Source: Parvibaculum sedimenti (GTDB lineage Bacteria; Pseudomonadota; Alphaproteobacteria; Parvibaculales; Parvibaculaceae). Taken from it: a stretch of DNA of 64,000 nucleotides. A program made the translations under genes and the position numbers. The stretch covers positions 124,001 to 188,000 of the forward strand of contig NZ_WESC01000002.1 in NCBI RefSeq assembly GCF_009184905.1, read 5' to 3'. Positions 47,838 to 60,726 of this stretch are shown here, piece by piece (within the stretch, counting starts at the first letter, position 1; every line of letters begins with the position of its first letter). The notes below the pieces were generated by a model. It ran no database searches, had not been told where the DNA came from, and was given only the letters and a program-made list of their open reading frames with translations.

Positions 47838-48925
47838 CTGCCCGCCCCCCATTCCCCAAGCGTCACCGAGATTTTCGCCGATAGCGGCAAGACCTTCTGC
47901 CTGAAGACGTAGTCCGCATAATCCCAGCGCGACGTCCGCTTGAGCGCGAATATCTGCTGAAGGTTTTTGTCGGTCGACTGGATCAGCTCCGCCAGCCGAT
48001 CGAACTTCGCCTGATCGCCCGGTCTGGCCTTGGCGCGCAGCCCGGCAAGGACACCGCCCGAGGTCTGGAAAGACTCATAGGCCGCCTCGACCTCGATCGG
48101 CATCGTCATCACTCGCGAGCGTAGAAAGAGAGCCAGCCCTGCCCGCATGGTCCGCACATCGCCACGCAGCCGCGCCAGCGCATCGACACTCGATGCACTA
48201 TCGGATCCGTTCGAGGTCATGATCGATTGCAGCATCAGGTCGCAGAGCCTCAGAGCTTCATCGAAGGCGGGGGCGACCTCCTCATCATAGAGCCTCAATC
48301 CGGGAAAGCGGTTGGGTGTGCCGACAAAGCTTGCCAGCGTCCGCTCCTCCGCGAGAAGCTCCTCGGAAGTTCTTCGAAATTCCGTAAGCTGAAGAAGCTG
48401 GCGGCCATCTGTCCAGCCGCGCGAATTCTTGACGATTGCGTTCTGCGACGCCTCGAAGAGCTGCACGCTGCGCTGCCATTCTGTTTTGAAGCCCACGCTG
48501 CCCGTGAGAACATATCCCCGCAGTGCAATCAGGCTCGCCTCATTCGCGGCCGCGTTGTCAGCAAGCAGCGCATCATGTCCGCGTGATGCAAAAAGCCTCG
48601 CAAGGTTCCCTTCCGGATCGACATCGAACGCGGCGGTCTGCGGCGCTGATGTATCTCTGCCCTGCGCGTTCCGCATGTAGTCGGCAAGCACCAAGCCGCC
48701 GCCGACGGCCCATACTGCCGCGAAAAGAACAATCCCCAGCTTGAGAAGAGAACCCCGCCTCAAGACCGCCGAGCTGAGGAGCCACGCTGCACCGGGACCG
48801 AATGTCGCAGCGCTCGCCTGCCGCTTGCGCCACCGGCGCTGACGGGGCCGGCGCAGCCTTGCAGGTGCGCGTTCATCAGGGCGCGGCGGAAGCCCGTAGC
48901 GGTCGCGCCAGTATTGCTCGCTCAT
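47834..48925 (-). CDS. Membrane protein with a large helical periplasmic/sensor domain
   Basis: About 363 residues from the ATG at 48925. The N-terminus is basic and Arg-rich ([20 protein letters not shown]), followed by one membrane segment [21 protein letters not shown] at about residues 60-80. The rest is predominantly helical, with heptad-like Leu/Ala patterns ([16 protein letters not shown]), like four-helix sensor domains of chemoreceptors, but I see no signalling or kinase domain. Function unknown. Upstream in-frame ATG/GTG codons at 48946 and beyond are possible starts without clear ribosome sites. It is convergent with rppH and divergent from the next gene. Confidence 0.6.
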   Translation of the reverse strand: MSEQYWRDRYGLPPRPDERAPARLRRPRQRRWRKRQASAATFGPGAAWLLSSAVLRRGSLLKLGIVLFAAVWAVGGGLVLADYMRNAQGRDTSAPQTAAFDVDPEGNLARLFASRGHDALLADNAAANEASLIALRGYVLTGSVGFKTEWQRSVQLFEASQNAIVKNSRGWTDGRQLLQLTEFRRTSEELLAEERTLASFVGTPNRFPGLRLYDEEVAPAFDEALRLCDLMLQSIMTSNGSDSASSVDALARLRGDVRTMRAGLALFLRSRVMTMPIEVEAAYESFQTSGGVLAGLRAKARPGDQAKFDRLAELIQSTDKNLQQIFALKRTSRWDYADYVFRQKVLPLSAKISVTLGEWGAGS

Positions 48926-49221
48926 ATTCGTGGATCGACTGCGCATTCTGCTTTCGCCGTTCCCTTTCACGCCCCCTTCTACTAACGAGGTATGACCCGG
49001 AAAGTGCCGCGGGAAGGCAGAACGTCTCTTCCAGATTGATCGCCAGAAGCGAGCCCGAAGGCGAGCCCGAAGGCGAGCAATGTGCAAAAGGAGATGAAAA
49101 CGCGATCACGCTGAGAGTATTGCCTTCGGTGGAACAAAAACGGCGGCCATGCGCTCTTTCCTCAAGAAGGATTTTTGTTCGGGGTAAGGATGGACCGTGT
49201 TCAGACCACCGTAGCGTTGTC

Positions 49222-50040
49222 ATGAGCATACTGCGGCACGTCGCGAATGTTTGCCTTGGTGCCGCCTGCCTCATGGGGCTCGGCTTCAGCCTCGATCTCG
49301 ATGAAGTACGCGTTTTACTTACATCGATATCGGGTGACGAAGTGCCCGCGCCCAACCTTGGCGATTGCCTGCACAATGTCGACAGGTCGTACTGGCCGCG
49401 CACCTATGCGGCAATCTGCAAGGATATTCGCGCAGGAATTGCTGCCGAACTGACGCCGGTCCCCGCGGCGGCCACACCGCTGACGAGGCCAGCCACGCAC
49501 GAGCCGCCCGTGTTGGCGCCTGCCAGGTCGGCGCCAGTTGCGCGGAATTCGACGGCGGCGAATGTCGAGCCCGCAGCCCCCCGGCAAAACACCGAACCGC
49601 ATTCATGCAACATCGGCGAGACCGGTATGCTGACGCTCCGGCAGGGAGACGCGATCCGGCGCCGGTCGGCGCATTTTCCCGGAGTCACGCCGACGGCGCA
49701 AAACACAGGCGGCCTCGCCCTTGGTGTGCCGCCCTACTGCGATCTCGAAAGCCCGGTCGCCGGACAAGTCCTCTTCGCAGGCGAGTTCAAGGGCTACAAG
49801 AGTGTGCTCATTATCGGCCTTGCAGGTGGGCACAGGCTCGTGATCGCAGGCCTCGGGACGCTCGCCGTCAAACGGGGCGAGGCTATCGCGCGGGGGCAAA
49901 TCCTCGCCGCAAGTTCAGCCGACCCCGCGCCTGCGCTCGCAACGGCCTTTGGGGGCGAGGCAGCGTCGCTCATCTATTTCGATATGAGAAATCGCGAGGG
50001 AGGCGCCGAACCGTTGCCCTGGCTCTCCGCCGCGAGCTGA
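49222..50040 (+). CDS. Small secreted protein with a degenerate LytM (M23) domain
   Basis: 272 residues from the ATG at 49222: an N-terminal hydrophobic segment (VANVCLGAACLMGLGFSL), a Pro/Ala linker with disordered composition, and a C-terminal LytM-like beta domain (CDLESPVAGQVLFAGEFKGY, then GHRLVIAGLGTLAVKRGEAI). The zinc-binding His residues of active M23 peptidases are missing, as in EnvC-like activators. It is a second degenerate LytM protein within about 6 kb of the EnvC-like gene. Codons upstream to 48802 form an open frame but have no family similarity. Confidence 0.6.
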   Translation: MSILRHVANVCLGAACLMGLGFSLDLDEVRVLLTSISGDEVPAPNLGDCLHNVDRSYWPRTYAAICKDIRAGIAAELTPVPAAATPLTRPATHEPPVLAPARSAPVARNSTAANVEPAAPRQNTEPHSCNIGETGMLTLRQGDAIRRRSAHFPGVTPTAQNTGGLALGVPPYCDLESPVAGQVLFAGEFKGYKSVLIIGLAGGHRLVIAGLGTLAVKRGEAIARGQILAASSADPAPALATAFGGEAASLIYFDMRNREGGAEPLPWLSAAS

Positions 50041-50042
50041 CG

Positions 50043-50867
50043 TCAGAGCGAAGCGCTTGCCAACCGCCTCGCACGGAGGCTCCAGAAAGCCCAGACGGCC
50101 GAGCCGACGACGCGCATGACGAAGCCATGCGGCTTCAACCCGGCCGCTTTACCAACCATGGAGACAAGCCTGTCGACATGCTGGCGTCGATAAAGCCCGA
50201 GCGCGCGCTTTTCATAGGCCTTCGCAAAACGCACCCGCTCATAGGGAACGCTTCCGTCGGACGGCGTGTTGGCGGAGTAATAGGCGCAGGCCAGTTCGTC
50301 GTCATCGGCCTCCGAGACGCGTCCGATTGCGATGCGCGCGCGGGCCAGAACCGAAGGCTGGTCTTCGCCGAGCGCGTTGAACTGATCATAGAAAAGCTTG
50401 TAGTGGCGGAACTCATCCGCCGCGACATTCGCGGCGATCTGCTTCAACACCGGTTCGTCCGTCGCATCCTTGATCGCCGTGTAATAGGACGAGGTACCGC
50501 TTTCCACGACACAGCGTGCAACCAGCTCGCCGGCACGACTACCGCGCACCGACTGGATCGCGTCTGTCGGAATCTTGTAGCCGTCGCGGAAGCGTTTGAA
50601 GGCGGCCTCGAAACTGAAGCTCGGATCGGCGAGCTCGGCCCAACGGGCGAGCGCCGCACCGTGCTGCACTTCTTCCTCGCCCCAGCGATGGATGATTTCC
50701 TTCACATCCGGACGGTCGGAGAAGATATTGCAGAGATAGGTGACGTAGTCGGGCGCATTGTACTCGACCATGGCCGCGGCCTTCACCGCGCGCAGAATAT
50801 CCTGATCGACCTTGGACGCATCGAAATCCGCCCATTTGATATCGTCGAGTGTCCAGTGACGGCTCAT
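50043..50867 (-). CDS. Ferritin-like diiron domain protein
   Basis: 274 residues. The first 160 form a four-helix ferritin-like domain with carboxylate/His motifs spaced as ExxH: EEEVQHGAAL (about 63-71) and AADEFRHYKLF (about 148-157), with Glu pairs in the intervening helices, such as VESGTSSYYTAI. The C-terminal 60 residues contain a hydrophobic segment (FVMRVVGSAVWAFWSL), perhaps membrane attachment. It might be an oxygenase or desaturase-like enzyme; I cannot name a substrate. It is convergent with the LytM-like gene (two-base gap) and precedes a terminator and the atp operon. Confidence 0.65.
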   Translation of the reverse strand: MSRHWTLDDIKWADFDASKVDQDILRAVKAAAMVEYNAPDYVTYLCNIFSDRPDVKEIIHRWGEEEVQHGAALARWAELADPSFSFEAAFKRFRDGYKIPTDAIQSVRGSRAGELVARCVVESGTSSYYTAIKDATDEPVLKQIAANVAADEFRHYKLFYDQFNALGEDQPSVLARARIAIGRVSEADDDELACAYYSANTPSDGSVPYERVRFAKAYEKRALGLYRRQHVDRLVSMVGKAAGLKPHGFVMRVVGSAVWAFWSLRARRLASASL

Positions 50868-51011
50868 CTTTCGATCCAGCTCTTCTGCGTTCCGCTTCCC
50901 AGCCCCCTACCAAGCACTATTGGAAACCATATCGCAATGGTACCAATGGGTTAAGGCCGCAACACGCGCCAAAAAACCGCAGCCCGCCCCAACCAAGAAG
51001 CTGCGGCGCCC

Positions 51012-51044
51012 AAAACAAAAGGGCGGCGCCACGGCACCGCCCTT
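51012..51044 (-). terminator. Intrinsic terminator of the atp operon
   Basis: Read on the minus strand: AAGGGCGG stem half (complement of 51037-51044), a ten-base loop region that can pair further, CCGCCCTT (complement of 51019-51026) and a T-rich tail TTGTTTT. It lies about 22 bases beyond the atpC stop. Confidence 0.85.
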
Positions 51045-51065
51045 CGGTATGGATTATGGCCTCTT

Positions 51066-51464
51066 TCAGAGGGCGTGACGCATCTGCTTCAGATGGTCGA
51101 GCTTCTCCTGGGCCATCAGACGCGCATCGTCGCTCTTCGCGTCGGCAACATCTTCCTCGGCATAGCCAATCTCGAGATCGAGCCTCGCCTGATCGAGTTC
51201 CTCGACCGGAATCGTGTACTCGGCCAGGACCGTGAGGCCGGACGGCGTCACTTCGGCGAACCCGCCCCGCACGAAAATGCGGCGCTGCGGCTTGCCGGCC
51301 TCGTCGACGTTGATCACGCCCGGACGAAGCGTCGTCATCATGGGCGAATGACCGGCCAGAACGCCGAAGTCGCCTTCCTTGCCGGGCACGGTCACCATGT
51401 CGACATTCTCCGAGAGGAGAAGCCGTTCCGGGGACACGAGGTCGAAATGCAGCTTATCGGCCAT
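51066..51464 (-). CDS. atpC: ATP synthase F1 epsilon subunit
   Basis: 132 residues. The N-terminal beta sandwich reads LHFDLVSPERLLLSENVDMV and VPGKEGDFGVLAGHSPMMTTLRPG, typical of epsilon, and the C-terminal helical hairpin is present (QARLDLEIGYAEEDVADAK). It couples the central stalk to the c-ring and can inhibit ATP hydrolysis. Last gene of the atpHAGDC operon, 25 bases after atpD, followed by a terminator. Confidence 0.96.
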   Translation of the reverse strand: MADKLHFDLVSPERLLLSENVDMVTVPGKEGDFGVLAGHSPMMTTLRPGVINVDEAGKPQRRIFVRGGFAEVTPSGLTVLAEYTIPVEELDQARLDLEIGYAEEDVADAKSDDARLMAQEKLDHLKQMRHAL

Positions 51465-51489
51465 GAGGCTCGTTCCGTCCTAGATCTGC

Positions 51490-52935
<1,446 letters not shown>

Positions 52936-52961
52936 TTAATCTTCCCGTCAGGGGCAAGTCT

Positions 52962-53846
52962 TTAGAGGGCTTCGGCGCCCGAAATGATTTCGATCAGTTC
53001 TTTGGTGATCATCGCCTGACGCGAGCGGTTGTAGGTGATCTGGAGCTTCTTGATCATCTCGCCCGCATTGCGCGTCGCGTTGTCCATCGCAGACATCTTG
53101 GCACCGAACTCGCCCGCGACATTCTCGAGGAGCGCCTTGAAAATCTGCACCGCGAGATTGCGCGGAAGCAGGTCCTTCAGAATTTCGGCTTCGTCCGGTT
53201 CATAGTCGTAAACAGCGCCGCCAAGGTCGACACCGCCCTGGCCTGCGGCCGGCACGCTCGCCGGGATGAGCTGCTGCGCCGTCGGCACCTGGGTCACCAC
53301 GTTGACGAACTTCGAGAAGAAGATCGTCGCGACGTCGAACTCGCCGGCCTCGAACATGCCGAGCACCGCCTGAGCGATTTCCTCAGCTTGTGCAAAGCCG
53401 ATCGAGCGAATTCCGGTGAACTCGTAGCTCTTCACGATCTTGTCGCCGAAAAGGCGCTTCAGCGCATCGCGGCCCTTGCGCCCGACGGTGACGATCTTCA
53501 CCGTCTTGCCGTCACGCTGGAGCTTGTAGATGTGCTCGCGCGCGAGGCGCGAGATCGACGAGTTGAAACCACCGCAGAGACCGCGATCGGCGGTCGCCAC
53601 GATCACGAGATGGACCAGATCGTTGCCCGTGCCCGCGAGGAGCTTCGGAGCGTCGTCACGGCCCGCCATTCCCGCAGCGAGATTGGCAAGCACATTGTCC
53701 ATGCGCGTCGCATAGGGACGCGCCGCTTCCGCAGCTTCCTGCGCGCGACGAAGCTTCGCGGCGGCGACCATCTGCATCGCCTTCGTGATCTTCTGCGTCG
53801 CCTTTACGCTCGCGATGCGGTTTCTTAGGTCTTTGAGGCTCGCCAT
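52962..53846 (-). CDS. atpG: ATP synthase F1 gamma subunit
   Basis: 294 residues. The N-terminal helix [20 protein letters not shown] and the C-terminal helix with [19 protein letters not shown] form the coiled-coil shaft. The central Rossmann-like part includes [13 protein letters not shown], the conserved segment of gamma. It rotates inside the alpha-beta ring. It begins 22 bases after the atpA stop. Length is within the normal range for alphaproteobacteria. Confidence 0.97.
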   Translation of the reverse strand: MASLKDLRNRIASVKATQKITKAMQMVAAAKLRRAQEAAEAARPYATRMDNVLANLAAGMAGRDDAPKLLAGTGNDLVHLVIVATADRGLCGGFNSSISRLAREHIYKLQRDGKTVKIVTVGRKGRDALKRLFGDKIVKSYEFTGIRSIGFAQAEEIAQAVLGMFEAGEFDVATIFFSKFVNVVTQVPTAQQLIPASVPAAGQGGVDLGGAVYDYEPDEAEILKDLLPRNLAVQIFKALLENVAGEFGAKMSAMDNATRNAGEMIKKLQITYNRSRQAMITKELIEIISGAEAL

Positions 53847-53868
53847 GAGGCCTTACCCGGTTCTTAGA

Positions 53869-55397
<1,529 letters not shown>

Positions 55398-55398
<1 letters not shown>

Positions 55399-55955
55399 CA
55401 GGAGGCCTCTTTCATGGCAAGCTTGAGAGAATTGAGCTTGGTCTTGAGAGACGAATCGATCATCCGGCTCCCGACCTTGACGATGAGCCCACCGAGGAGC
55501 CCCTCATCGACGCGTGTATTGATAAGAACGTCGCGCCCCGTCGCAGCCTTGAGCGCCGTCTTGAGGCTCGAAAGCTGTGCGTCGGAGAGCGGATGGGCGG
55601 AAGTCACATCGGCCGAAACTTCGCCGCGCTTGGCCGCCAGAAGACGGTCAAAACCCGTGATCATGTCCGGCAGCGCAAAGAGGCGCCGGCGCTTGACCAC
55701 GAGACCAACGAAATTTGCAACGAGCCCCTTGATGCCGGCGCGATCGAGAATGGCCGCGAAGGCGCGGCCCTGCTCGTCGGCGCCAAGCACGGGGCTCAGC
55801 ACGACACTTTTGAGATCGGCGCTGCCGTCGATCAGCGACCGAATACGGCCGAGATCAGCCGCAACCGCATCGAGCGAGCCTTCGCTCTCGGCGAGTTCGA
55901 ACAGTGCCGTTGCGTAACGGCCGGCCATGCCGGAAACGATGTGTTCAGATGCCAC
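55398..55955 (-). CDS. atpH: ATP synthase F1 delta subunit
   Basis: 185 residues, peripheral-stalk subunit. N-terminal helical domain with [20 protein letters not shown], central Leu/Ala-rich helices and the C-terminal beta domain ([20 protein letters not shown]), which is the delta signature. It is the first gene of the operon, which has no F0 genes here; alphaproteobacteria usually keep F0 in a separate locus. It begins 266 bases from the FkbM domain gene, a space in which the atp promoter must lie. Confidence 0.96.
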
Positions 55956-56221
55956 TTGGCGCGCTCGCCCGTAGGTTCTTGGCGATCAGTGCACCGGCTG
56001 CGGAGCGGCACACCAACCAATTGAATTCACTAGCTTATTTTTGCCAAGGGATGAGAGAGGTTCCGCTGCCCCCAAGGCCGCGCGTTTGGTAACATAAGCC
56101 CCGCGCATGTGCAACATCCCGGCCTGCAAATGGTGGAGTGCGACATTCTGGACAGGTGAGACGGCAAAACGCCGCCATCCGGGGCGGACAGCGGCGCTCT
56201 ATAGGTGCCCCGAAAGCAGGA

Positions 56222-56992
56222 TCAGGCGGCAACGGCCAGAAAATTGACCGCATGCACGCAGTGGAAGCGGTTCTTGATCCTGTAGCCATGGTCCCGGCAC
56301 CAGGTCTCGAAGTCCGGAATCTTGTCCCGGAACACCTCGACCATGAGAACCGGCCGATTTTGGCCGATGATCCGCGCCGCCCCCTCCAGGACGTCAAATT
56401 CCATGCCTTCGACATCGATTTTTATGAAATCGACGGCCTCGCCCTTGAGCCGCTCGTCCAGCGGGTAGACTTCGAGCTGCCCCTCGCCGCTTTTCGCGAG
56501 CCGAGCCGCGCCGAGATTATTGTCATAGGGAAGCTCGACCGAAAAAGTTCCGTAGCTGGCGCCCGCACCTATGCCGATACCGCGTGGGTCGACAACCGCA
56601 TCGAGACCATTGGCTTCGATGTTCCGGCGCAGCAGGTCGATTGCGGCGGGGTTCGGCTCGAAGGGGAAGATTTTTTTCGAGTCCATGTGATGGGCGTAGA
56701 AGGCGAGATGATTACCGATATTCGCGCCCACCTCGACGATGGTCTTGCCGGAGCCAACCACGTCGCGCACCACTTTCAGTTCCTCAATCTCGAAGAATTG
56801 CCCCTGCAGGTGATGTTGCTGAATGATGTCGGAGGGATTGTCGATGGCGAAGCGCGTTGCCTTGCCGTCGAAATTCACGTCGCAGGAAAAGTTCAGCGCC
56901 TTGCAGTAATCGTGAACGACGGCTTGCACGGCGCGATTCCACTCCCTGCCGACTGCGGACCGCGGACCGCGGACCCGTGGAATGATAACCAC
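56222..56992 (-). pseudogene. FkbM methyltransferase half of a split glycosyltransferase-FkbM gene
   Basis: This 256-residue frame is an FkbM domain: IVEVGANIGNHLAFYAHHM (motif I), IFPFEPNPAAIDLLRRNIEA, and DFIKIDVEGMEFDVLEGA (the DxEGME motif). Its nominal start at GTG 56992 is unconvincing: the first 15 residues only copy the reading of a tandem 7-base repeat. With one repeat unit fewer the glycosyltransferase frame would continue straight into this domain (TGPRSAVGREW). The domain itself looks intact, so it may still be made at low level from an internal start. Substrate is unknown. Confidence 0.7.
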
Positions 56993-57551
56993 GGCGATTG
57001 ATGAAGAAGATTTCCGGCACCTTGGCGCAGCGATATTTGCTCCAGAGACCGAGATAGAATTTGAAGTCCTCGCCCGTATCCATCTCCGTGTCGAACTTCA
57101 CAGCTGCGGCGCATTCGGTGCGAACGAAAAGACCCATCTGCAGCGTCAGGAACGGCGGCGTCGAAAGAATGTCCGCCACACTCTCGGTGGCGACAAGCTG
57201 CCCTTCACGCAGCTTGAGCTGGTCGGTTCCGAAGATGTTCTCGCAGATGTTGCCCCAGACGGCATCGTAGCGGTCATAATATTTTCCGAATGCGGCGAAT
57301 GCACCGACATTGAAAAGATCATCCGCATCGAGAAAGAAGAGCCAGTCGCAGCCAAGCGCCGCCGCCTCGTCAATGCCCGCATTGCGACGTGCGGACCGGC
57401 CATGCTGCCCCTCGAGATCCCACATGGGCAGAATCTCCAGTGCCTTGAAGGGCCCCTGCCCATGCTCCCATGCCGCCTCGATCGAACGGCGGCAGGTCTC
57501 GTAGGTCTCCTTATGCCCCGGACCGACCGGGGTAATGACGGCGCATTTCAT
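56784..57551 (-). pseudogene. Glycosyltransferase half of the split gene
   Basis: The frame starts MKCAVITPVGPGHKETYETC and contains CDWLFFLDADDLFNVGAF, a GT-A type DxD motif (DADD) where the sugar nucleotide and metal bind, and EMDTGEDFKFYLGLW, the typical acidic acceptor region. After residue about 195 (NRRGYHSTGPRSA) it leaves the family sequence and continues as an Arg-rich readthrough of the FkbM region in another phase. Three copies of the 7-base unit GCGGACC (plus strand, 56955-56975) mark the spot. With two or five copies the two halves would form one protein of about 440 residues. Confidence 0.7.
56955..56975. repeat. Three tandem copies of GCGGACC inside a coding junction
   Basis: Perfect head-to-tail copies at 56955-56961, 56962-56968 and 56969-56975. 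The unit length is not a multiple of three, so each gain or loss changes the reading frame between the glycosyltransferase and FkbM parts. Confidence 0.9.
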
Positions 57552-57632
57552 ATGGATCTCACGGGCTGATGTTCACGTCCCGTAAACCATACGAACGAAT
57601 GCTTAATGAAATGCTTTCAGCAGGCGGATGGC

Positions 57633-59810
57633 CTAGAGAAAGCTGTAAGGGTCGATATCGACCGAGACCCGGATTGCCGCAGGCACCTTCATCTCGCCAA
57701 GCCATGCCTGCATATAGGCCTGGATATTGACGTTGCGCGTTGCCTTGACGAGGAAGCGAAGGCGCGTGCGCCCCCGGAGCAGCGCGAGTGGCGCGGGCGC
57801 GGGCCCCAGCACCGATACATCCTCCGCCCGAGGCGCATGCCGCGCCATCTCGCGTGCGAATTTCTGCGCAAGCGCCGCATTCTCCGACGAGACGACAATG
57901 CCGACGAGCCGTCCGAAAGGCGGGAGACCCACGCGCTCCCGCGCCTCGGCCTCGCGCCGCAAGAACGCATCGCGCTTGCCCGCAACAAGCGCGCGCATGA
58001 CGGCATGTTCGGGCATATATGTCTGAAGAAAGACGCGGCCCGGCCGCTCGGCTCGGCCCGCTCGCCCGGCTACCTGTTGCAAGAGCTGAAATGTGCGCTC
58101 GGCCGCGCGCAGGTCGCCATTCTCCAGCCCCAGATCGGCATCGACGACGCCGACCACCGTAAGCCAGGGGAAGTGGTGTCCCTTCGCGACGATCTGTGTG
58201 CCGACGATGATATCGACCTCTCGCGCCTCGATCGCGCGGAACATCTCCTCGTGCGATTGCGGACCCCGGAGATTGTCGCTCGACAGAACGGCGAGCCGCG
58301 CCTCGGGAAAGCGCTCGGCCACTTCCTCGGCGATGCGCTCGACTCCCGGACCGCACGCAATGAGCGAATCCTCCGCCCCGCATGATGGGCAGGCCTTGGG
58401 GACGGGTGCCGAATAACCGCAATGATGGCAGACGAGTTCGCGGCGAAAACGATGCTCCACGAGCCATGACGAACATTGCGGACATTCGATGCGATGTCCG
58501 CAGGTCCGGCAGAGCGTCAGCGGGGCATAACCGCGCCGGTTGAGAAAGAGCATTGCCTGCTCACCGGCGGCGAGCGCATTCGCGATCTCGTTGACCAGAA
58601 GCGGCGCGAGCCAGCGTCCGCGCTCGGGCGGCTCGGCGCGCATGTCGATCGCGGTGATCGAGGGTAGCTCCGCAACGCCATGCCGTTCCGGCAGCACGAT
58701 GCGTTCATAACGCCCCTGCTCCGCATTGACCGAGCTTTCGAGCGAAGGAGTCGCGGAGCTGAGGATGATCGGGAACTGTCCAAGCGAGGCGCGCACCACC
58801 GCCATGTCGCGCGCATGATAAGTGACGCCCTCTTCCTGCTTGAAGGCGGCTTCATGCTCTTCGTCAACGACAATGAGGCCGAGTTCGGGAAAAGGAAGAA
58901 AGAGCGCCGAGCGCGCGCCGACGACGACACGAGCGCGGCCCTCCGCAACACCGCGCCAGACGCGCGTGCGCTCGCGGCTCGAAAGTTCCGAATGCCACTC
59001 GGCGGGGCGGCAATGAAAGCGCCCCTCGAAGCGATCGAGAAACTGGCTCGTCAGCGCGATTTCCGGCAAGAGGATCAGCACCTGCCGCCCTTGCGCCAAT
59101 GCCTCGGCCACCGCCTCGAAATAAACTTCCGTCTTGCCAGATCCCGTCACGCCGTCGAGAAGAATCGCAGCGAAGCGGTTCTCGTCGACGCGTTTGCGAA
59201 GCGTCTCTGCGGCCACCAGCTGTTCAGGTGAGAGCGACTTCGAAACGGCCCCGATGTCCGGCACAGGGAACGGCGCCTCGGTTGGCAGATCGACAGGCAC
59301 CAACGCCCCGGCATCGACAAGGCCGCGCACAACGCCATCGGAAACGCCCGCCTCTTCGGCGAGCTCGCGTGTGGTGCGCGCAAACTGATCCATTGCTGTG
59401 TCGACAACGCGCTGCCGCGCGGGCGTCATGCGCGCGGGGCGCTTGTCTACAAGACGGTAGGCAGTCCGCATGCGCTGCGGCTCAAGCGCGCCGGGCGCGC
59501 GAATGGCGAGGCGAAGCACGGAACCGCGCGGATTGAGCGTATAGGCCGCAAGCCAATCCACAAATCGCCGCAACACCCCCGGCATGGGCGGCACGTCGAG
59601 CACTTCGAGGATTGGCTTCAACCGTTTCGGATCGACCTCGCCCGTCCCCTCGCCCCACACGACGCCGAGAATCTGCTGCGCGCCCAAGGGCACAATCACA
59701 TAGGCGCCCGGCTCCGCGATTAACCCGTCAGGAACCTCATAGTCGTAAGGTGCTGGCAGGGCGAGCGGCATGAGAACGCTGACGCTTTTCGGCAATGTCT
59801 TAACGGGCAT
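57633..59810 (-). CDS. priA: Primosomal protein N' (replication restart helicase PriA)
   Basis: 725 residues. The N-terminal DNA-binding domain starts SVLMPLALPAPYDYEVP. Helicase motifs: Walker A DGVTGSGKTEVYF, DEEH in IVVDEEHEAAFKQEEGVTYH and the motif VI region QVAGRAGRAERPGR. Between them lies the zinc-binding cluster of eight Cys (CRTCGHRIECPQC and CHHCGYSAPVPKACPSC). PriA reloads the replisome at stalled forks. It is transcribed leftward, divergent from the transaldolase gene. Confidence 0.96.
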   Translation of the reverse strand: MPVKTLPKSVSVLMPLALPAPYDYEVPDGLIAEPGAYVIVPLGAQQILGVVWGEGTGEVDPKRLKPILEVLDVPPMPGVLRRFVDWLAAYTLNPRGSVLRLAIRAPGALEPQRMRTAYRLVDKRPARMTPARQRVVDTAMDQFARTTRELAEEAGVSDGVVRGLVDAGALVPVDLPTEAPFPVPDIGAVSKSLSPEQLVAAETLRKRVDENRFAAILLDGVTGSGKTEVYFEAVAEALAQGRQVLILLPEIALTSQFLDRFEGRFHCRPAEWHSELSSRERTRVWRGVAEGRARVVVGARSALFLPFPELGLIVVDEEHEAAFKQEEGVTYHARDMAVVRASLGQFPIILSSATPSLESSVNAEQGRYERIVLPERHGVAELPSITAIDMRAEPPERGRWLAPLLVNEIANALAAGEQAMLFLNRRGYAPLTLCRTCGHRIECPQCSSWLVEHRFRRELVCHHCGYSAPVPKACPSCGAEDSLIACGPGVERIAEEVAERFPEARLAVLSSDNLRGPQSHEEMFRAIEAREVDIIVGTQIVAKGHHFPWLTVVGVVDADLGLENGDLRAAERTFQLLQQVAGRAGRAERPGRVFLQTYMPEHAVMRALVAGKRDAFLRREAEARERVGLPPFGRLVGIVVSSENAALAQKFAREMARHAPRAEDVSVLGPAPAPLALLRGRTRLRFLVKATRNVNIQAYMQAWLGEMKVPAAIRVSVDIDPYSFL

Positions 59811-59994
59811 CCGCTCTACTTCGGGGAGAAAAGTTCAAAGGCGACGCGACAGTGTAATACCTGATAAAGCAAGCGGAATGTCGCCGCTTGCACCTGAAGC
59901 CCCGATGGGCAAAAAAAGAAAAAAAGACGGTTGCGCCGCGACCTCTACTGGACTGACATAAGCGGCTGACACCGCATCAAGAGCAAAGCCCCAA

Positions 59995-60648
59995 ATGAAG
60001 TTTTTTGTCGACACTGCCGATATCGCCGAAATCAAGGACCTGGCTGCCACCGGCCTCCTCGACGGCGTGACCACCAACCCCTCCCTGATCGCCAAATCCG
60101 GCCGCAACTTCCTCGAAGTGGTCGAGGAAATCTGCGGGATCGTCGACGGGCCGGTCAGCGCCGAGGTGACGGCTCTCGAAGCCGACGAAATGCTCAAGGA
60201 AGGGCGCTTCCTCGCCAAGATCGCCAAAAACATCGCCGTGAAAGTGCCGCTCACCTGGGCGGGCCTCAAGACCTGCAAGACGCTGACCGGCGAAGGCACG
60301 ATGGTGAATGTCACCCTCTGCTTCTCTGCGAATCAGGCGCTGCTGGCGGCCAAGGCCGGTGCAACCTTCATTTCACCATTTATCGGGCGTCTCGACGACA
60401 TCAACCTCGATGGCATGGAACTCATCGAAGAGATCCGGACCATCTACGACAATTACGATTTCAAGACCCAGATTCTCGCCGCTTCGATCCGCACCGCGAA
60501 CCATGTGAAGGACGCGGCTCTGGTCGGTGCCGACGTCGCGACGGTTCCGCCGGCAGTCCTGCGCGGCCTCGCGGCCCATCCGCTCACCGACAAGGGGCTC
60601 GAGCAGTTCCTCGCCGACTGGAAGAAGACGGGGCAGAAGATTCTCTGA
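59995..60648 (+). CDS. Transaldolase / fructose-6-phosphate aldolase family enzyme
   Basis: 217 residues, the short transaldolase form. [15 protein letters not shown] and [13 protein letters not shown] are the canonical start, with the Schiff-base lysine at residue 83 in NIAVKVPLT. The C-terminus contains [28 protein letters not shown], the conserved end. It transfers dihydroxyacetone units in the pentose phosphate pathway; sequence alone does not separate transaldolase from fructose-6-phosphate aldolase. Transcribed away from priA. Confidence 0.9.
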   Translation: MKFFVDTADIAEIKDLAATGLLDGVTTNPSLIAKSGRNFLEVVEEICGIVDGPVSAEVTALEADEMLKEGRFLAKIAKNIAVKVPLTWAGLKTCKTLTGEGTMVNVTLCFSANQALLAAKAGATFISPFIGRLDDINLDGMELIEEIRTIYDNYDFKTQILAASIRTANHVKDAALVGADVATVPPAVLRGLAAHPLTDKGLEQFLADWKKTGQKIL

Positions 60649-60726
60649 GACCTCCGGGGCACTTTGGGCACGGGCTTGCCCCGGAACACGACAAACAGAC
60701 AAGCCAGATGAAGGTAGTCCGACGCC

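Noticed and set aside
49049-49072. Tandem 12-base repeat GCGAGCCCGAAG, two copies plus a part
   Set aside because: Only two copies in a gap between divergent genes; no effect on a coding frame that I can support.
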